DNA of 64,000 bases from contig JBBTBY010000097.1 in NCBI GenBank assembly GCA_038043445.1, forward strand, positions 1 to 64,000, in the 5' to 3' direction. Origin of the DNA: Spirochaetota bacterium. GTDB taxonomy: Bacteria; Spirochaetota; Brachyspiria; Brachyspirales; JACRPF01. Below, piece by piece: positions 60,249-64,000 of the stretch; position 1 is the stretch's first letter, and each line of letters opens with the position of its first letter. Both the position numbers and the translations under genes were made by a program. The notes under the pieces were generated by a model. That model was not told where the DNA came from. It saw only the letters and a list, made by a program, of their open reading frames with translations, and did not search any database.

Positions 60249-61104
60249 CGTGTGCCTGCTGCACTGCCGCATTGCGTTTCCGGTATATGACCGGGCTTAC
60301 GCCCTCTACGCGGCGGAACAGCCGATTAAAATGCGAAAGGTTATTGAAACCGGTCTCGAATGCTATGGTGGAGATGTTCTTGTCCGTACGTGCAAGCATG
60401 TCCTTGATGACGCCGATACGGTGATCGTTCACATATTCGACGAATGTTTTTCCCGTTTCCTTCCGGAACAGGTCTGAGAACCGTTTTGTCGAGATGAAAA
60501 AATGGTCGGCGTAGTGCGCGGGCGAGAGGCGCTCGGAATAATGCGCGTGTATCTCTTCGAGCGCTGTTCGTATCCGGGCATCAGATGCAGCGAAAGCCTT
60601 TGCCGGTTCATTTGCGGCATAGAGCTCGCACAGCAATTCTGTGGTAAGCGCACGGAGCATATCAGGCGCTGTCGGCATTTGCTGTGACTGGATGCGGAGC
60701 ATGCGGCGAGCGATGTTCTGACAGCGGAACACCGTCGATGCATCGTCGATGCACAGGAAGCGCTTTCGGCGTACCATATCCGCAAAAGCTTTCATGAGCG
60801 AAAAGCCGACGGTGTACGAATCGTCGAACACGATAATTATCTGGTAGAGCTCATCCCCGGGGGTATCGACGGCGCGATGGGCGACGGCTCCGTCCCAGAA
60901 CACGAGCATATTCCGCTTAACGGGATGCGCTGTGAAAGTGCCGGCGGTCTCGTCGGTAACGACCTCGTATCGCCCGCTCCCGCCGATAATAAGGCCGACT
61001 TCAAAGAACGGGTGACGATGAAAATGGCCCGTGAAATCCCGCGGGTGCACCGCTTCGTTTATCCTGAAAAGCGGACTGCCGTAGTTCATGACCTGTATTT
61101 TCAT
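60235..61104 (-). CDS. AraC family transcriptional regulator
   Basis: A 289-residue regulator. The N-terminal cupin contains FTGHFHRHPFFEVGLIIGGSGRYEVVTDE. The C-terminal DNA-binding domain reads SPAHYADHFFISTKRFSDLFRKETGKTFVEYVNDHRIGVIKDMLARTDKNISTIAFETGFNNLSHFNRLFRRVEGVSPVIYRKR, complete for both helix-turn-helix units. The middle section (110-180) is unusually long. It is immediately upstream of the CsgG/LpoB-like and flgH genes. Confidence 0.92.
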   Translation of the reverse strand: MKIQVMNYGSPLFRINEAVHPRDFTGHFHRHPFFEVGLIIGGSGRYEVVTDETAGTFTAHPVKRNMLVFWDGAVAHRAVDTPGDELYQIIIVFDDSYTVGFSLMKAFADMVRRKRFLCIDDASTVFRCQNIARRMLRIQSQQMPTAPDMLRALTTELLCELYAANEPAKAFAASDARIRTALEEIHAHYSERLSPAHYADHFFISTKRFSDLFRKETGKTFVEYVNDHRIGVIKDMLARTDKNISTIAFETGFNNLSHFNRLFRRVEGVSPVIYRKRNAAVQQAHDEGR

Positions 61105-61252
61105 GGTATCGCCGATAGGACAGTACTATAATCAACTGCCGGCAATTGTCAATCATCTTCACTTTCCCGATGAGCACAGGGCAATGAGATCATCAGCAGG
61201 TGCGATTGCAAGACATTCCACCGCGTCCGCAGCGCCATAAAATATTTTCACC

Positions 61253-61716
61253 TCAAAGCTTCATGTAATAAGTGATATTCTCATGCGAGATAGTGAACCC
61301 GGCGCGTTCATATGCCCGTCGTGCTGGCGCATGCGCGTCATCAAGTCCGGTCGATACCTGCGCGTAGTGCAATCCTTCCTGAAAAGCTCGATGACCGCTC
61401 CATACATCTGCTGACCGATACCATTGAGACCGAGGTCCGGATCGACCGCATTCATGCAGATCTCTCCGGCCTTTTTCTTGTTATCTAGAGTGAACGTAAC
61501 AAAGCCGGCGATCTTTCTATTCTCTTCGCATACCAGCACCCATTCCGGATGTGTCTGACATTGGCCTTGTATCGCTTTCCCCTTCTCGGTATCCGGCCCC
61601 GGCCGCAGCAGCGAAAAAAGCTCCTGCCCGAACCGCATGCGGAACATGTTCATGATAGGGCGCCATGCCCTGTTCGCGATATCCGTGATGGTATCCAGAT
61701 CATCTTCCTTTGCCGT
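61253..61716 (-). pseudogene. Frameshifted GNAT family acetyltransferase
   Basis: From about 61716 down to 61377 one frame encodes a GNAT N-terminus and core (AKEDDLDTITDIANRAWRPIMNMF, RKIAGFVTFTLDNKKKAGEICMNAVDPDLGLNGIGQQMYGAVIELFRK). The proper C-terminus, GLHYAQVSTGLDDAHAPARRAYERAGFTISHENITYYMKL followed by TGA at 61253-61255, lies in the next frame. The junction is at about 61371-61380 and is explained by one missing base. In the first frame translation would instead continue to an unrelated end at 61261. No ATG, GTG or TTG start is found upstream of Met at 61653 before an in-frame stop, so the 5' end also looks damaged. A sequencing error could explain the frameshift. Confidence 0.8.
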
Positions 61717-61732
61717 TCCTTCCGCTGACGCT

Positions 61733-64000
61733 TCACTCCCCGAGCTTCACCAGCCGCCACAGCCACGGGTACCCATACGGCTCCGTGCCCTTCGGCCCGA
61801 GCGTAACGCCCTGCTTGCGGCCGTCACCGTCATTGTCATTCACCAAGAGCGACAAGCCCATCACGCTCCCTTTTTTAAGATCGAGCAGCGGGAGCGTATA
61901 TGCCGGGAAAAAAGCTTCAACGACATATCCCGATGCCGTGCTCACATACGCCACCGACACGTCGCCGTCAACGCCGGTCGGGGCGTTATTCTCACCGACA
62001 AAACGCGTTCCCGTGCCATGATCGAGCGTCGCCACCGCCCGACCGCTTTTTTCGACACCGATCGTGTACGTCACATCATTGGCGTTATAATCCTTCAGTC
62101 CCGGCGCTGCATCGCCGCGCAGATCGAAGTATACCTGCACCGAATCGGAATTATACATCGCAAGCTCGGTAGTGATACGGTTCACGACCTTCTGGTCGCG
62201 CACCCGTACCGCCATAAAGAATCCATTGCTCGCCCAGCGGAAAGCAGCTTTGGCGGTAAGGTCCTCGGGGCCGCTGTGCGGCAGCCTGGGATTGAAATCG
62301 GCCGAGAGCGCGTTCTCATCGAGCGTGAACCATGCGGCATCGGACCAGTCGGATACGTCGCCGTCGATCGTTATCGGCGCCTGAGCCATGGGAATGGCGA
62401 ATGACGGAGCGCGCGCCGAGCGGCGAGTCATTTGATCTTCCGCTTGAGCGATATATCGGAATTCATACGGCTCATTCCACGGCAGCAGTGCGGCCACGAA
62501 ATATCCGGTCGATGTTCCTGCGGGAGGGATAGAAAATTGAATATCATCCGGCATGGACATGCCCCGCGGCACTGATTCAAAATGCAGAGAACCCTTCGCC
62601 GCGCTGTTCCCGTTATTCTTCATCGTGACCGATATACGGGAATCTGCAAGCACATCGAACGTGAAGTCGACAGGAAAATCAAAACCGCGATAGTCACCGG
62701 CCTTGAATGCGGACTGTATCTCATGTGCCGTTACATTCCTGCCGAACGTAAAGTATATCGGAAGATATCCCACCGGCGTCCACTCACCCGCAAGGGGGTT
62801 CCCGTCCTGATCGACGACGGCATCATGCATCCGTTTTATTTTCATCCGTCCTCTTATCCCGAAGACGCGCGTGTTGACCGTAACGAGCTTTGTGCCGTCC
62901 GTGCGCTCGAACAGAAAAAGACGCAGCGAGGGCGAAACATCGATCTCGCTTCCGGACGAGAGTCCAAAGGTGACCGAGCTGAGATGCCGCAGTGATCCGA
63001 AAAGATGATTATAGTAGGGCCACGGGGAGATACCGCTCTTTATCAGATTGCGATGCGGGGCAAAAAGGGAGAACGGCACTCGATCGGCGGCGAACCCGTG
63101 GAGATAGTGCTGGAGTATACGCCCTGCGCAATCCTCCTCCGAATCGGTCATGAAGTTTTCCTGAAAATCACCGTCGTACACGGCATTCCGCGTCCCGTAC
63201 ATCACTTCACTGTTCATGACGGGAAGCGACTTTCGGTACTTGTCTATCAGCGTCCTCAATCGGCGGTAGCTGTCGCAGAGCGGCGGGCTTTCCGGCGATG
63301 CGCCGTAGGGATGCACCGTGAACGCATCGATATAGTTCGCCGCCCCGAGCTTAAAAAGTTTTTCGGTATATTCGTAATCCATGCCGTTGATGTTCGCCGC
63401 GACCTTTGTTTTTCCGACGGACCGTATCGCTTCGCTTCCCGCCTTGAGCACCCGCACATAGGTCTCCGGCGGCATGAGTTTCACGCCCGATGCCATCCAT
63501 ATATTCGGTTCATTGAGCAGCTCGATATACTGCACATCAGGCAATCCCGCAGCAATGGCGGCGACCTTGACCGCATACCGTGTAAGCGCGTTCGGAATAT
63601 CTTCCTCGCTTGTCGCTTTCCCGGTCTTCCGCATGACCTTAATGCTGATGGGGGAATCATCATCCGGCTGCACATCGATCATGAGCGTCTTCCCTGAACG
63701 GCGCTGCAGCTGGAACCCCGGCCGCACGGCATCGAGATATTTCGGGGCATCCTCGACGAATTTCGAGCGTTCACCGTACCATGCCTGAAAAAAATTCCGA
63801 GAAAAGCCGGCACCGATCATGCCGCTCCATGTCTCTTCCCATCGGATGAAGCTTATCGGATTGCGATGCGTATTCAGCTCAACACCGATAAGCGGGTTCA
63901 GCGTCAGCATCGTTTCGCCTGCGGTCACAAGGTAACGCCATTCGCTTTTCGCATACACACGCGCAGTGTCGGCCGTGCCGAGCAGCGCCTCGAGGGCGAT
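61733..64000 (-). CDS. Glycoside hydrolase (clan-A-like) with CBM9-like C-terminal domain (5' end outside window)
   Basis: The frame stays open to the window edge, so the N-terminus is missing; at least 755 residues are visible. A barrel region contains DVQYIELLNEPNIWMASG with a likely acid/base Glu and KSLPVMNSEVMYGTRNAVYDGDF with a likely nucleophile Glu. A middle beta-sandwich follows (SLRLFLFERTDGTKLVTVNTRVFGIRG, ISVTMKNNGNSAAKGSLHFE). The C-terminal 190 residues are a CBM9/DOMON-like module (APITIDGDVSDWSDAAWFTLDENAL, AMYNSDSVQVYFDLRGD, YVVEAFFPAYTLPLLDLKKGSVMGLSLLVNDND). Presumably exported, but the signal peptide is outside the window. Confidence 0.78.
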   Translation of the reverse strand: MALEALLGTADTARVYAKSEWRYLVTAGETMLTLNPLIGVELNTHRNPISFIRWEETWSGMIGAGFSRNFFQAWYGERSKFVEDAPKYLDAVRPGFQLQRRSGKTLMIDVQPDDDSPISIKVMRKTGKATSEEDIPNALTRYAVKVAAIAAGLPDVQYIELLNEPNIWMASGVKLMPPETYVRVLKAGSEAIRSVGKTKVAANINGMDYEYTEKLFKLGAANYIDAFTVHPYGASPESPPLCDSYRRLRTLIDKYRKSLPVMNSEVMYGTRNAVYDGDFQENFMTDSEEDCAGRILQHYLHGFAADRVPFSLFAPHRNLIKSGISPWPYYNHLFGSLRHLSSVTFGLSSGSEIDVSPSLRLFLFERTDGTKLVTVNTRVFGIRGRMKIKRMHDAVVDQDGNPLAGEWTPVGYLPIYFTFGRNVTAHEIQSAFKAGDYRGFDFPVDFTFDVLADSRISVTMKNNGNSAAKGSLHFESVPRGMSMPDDIQFSIPPAGTSTGYFVAALLPWNEPYEFRYIAQAEDQMTRRSARAPSFAIPMAQAPITIDGDVSDWSDAAWFTLDENALSADFNPRLPHSGPEDLTAKAAFRWASNGFFMAVRVRDQKVVNRITTELAMYNSDSVQVYFDLRGDAAPGLKDYNANDVTYTIGVEKSGRAVATLDHGTGTRFVGENNAPTGVDGDVSVAYVSTASGYVVEAFFPAYTLPLLDLKKGSVMGLSLLVNDNDGDGRKQGVTLGPKGTEPYGYPWLWRLVKLGE

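Overview
The window reads as one contig from an uncultured, flagellated, polysaccharide-degrading bacterium, most likely a spirochaete. The spirochaete call rests on a fliK-flgD-flgE-flbD string, and on a hook protein FlgE whose only cysteine (Cys178, numbered from its second Met) and Lys165 fall at the residue numbers known to form the lysinoalanine hook cross-link of Treponema denticola. An flgH-like L-ring gene is also present; that fits spirochaete lineages that keep ring genes (Leptospira-like) better than Treponema or Borrelia. Base composition looks moderately GC-rich throughout, except for one clearly AT-rich gene near 55 kb. I see no tRNA, rRNA, CRISPR array or prophage.

Layout. 1-3226 (minus): ftsW-murG-ygiQ, the last gene cut by the window edge. 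3271-5772 (minus): nrdD, an anaerobic ribonucleotide reductase with a redoxin-like C-terminal tail. 6099-8951 (plus): ftsK. 8955-10463 (minus): glpK. 10464-11094: a DUF559 nuclease-like gene inside a cassette with long terminal inverted repeats. 11097-15377 (minus): an esterase and the flagellar genes flbD, flgE, flgD and fliK, with a terminator after flgE. 15431-32055: a glycan-degradation island with a sulfatase, a beta-helix lyase-like protein, two AraC regulators, a FecR lipoprotein, two clan-A glycosidases, a CocE-type hydrolase with an EF-hand, an M20 peptidase and a heparinase-II/III-like lyase.

32135-39240 (plus): a tightly packed operon in which an ECF sigma factor, a zinc-finger anti-sigma factor and a Spy/CpxP-like lipoprotein are interleaved with five exported alpha/beta hydrolases, four of them forming two paralogous pairs. 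This is the best candidate here for an undescribed functional unit. 39379-45992 (plus): two large exported carbohydrate-active proteins, one about 1,690 residues long with a C-terminal malectin-like domain. 46048-49337 (minus): a four-gene operon of YugP-type metalloprotease, NeuB-type sialic-acid synthase and an ABC exporter. 49443-53159 (minus): two FAD oxidoreductases around an M14-like peptidase, divergent from a 2-hydroxyacid dehydrogenase. 54342-55393: an AT-rich PD-(D/E)XK-like gene between direct repeats. 55449-64000 (minus): URO-D-like protein, sialidase-like protein, flgH, a CsgG/LpoB-like protein, an AraC regulator, a frameshifted GNAT acetyltransferase and a partial glycosidase with a CBM9-like domain.

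Taken together, housekeeping division and motility genes are interspersed with accessory blocks for cleaving complex, probably sulfated and uronic-acid-containing glycans, each with local AraC or ECF control. No SusC/SusD pair and no sugar ABC or TRAP transporter is visible. Small repeat-bounded insertions (10.5, 20.5 and 54.3 kb) show recent traffic of nuclease-type cassettes and MITE-like elements. All functions are inferred from reading the sequence; no database search was run.
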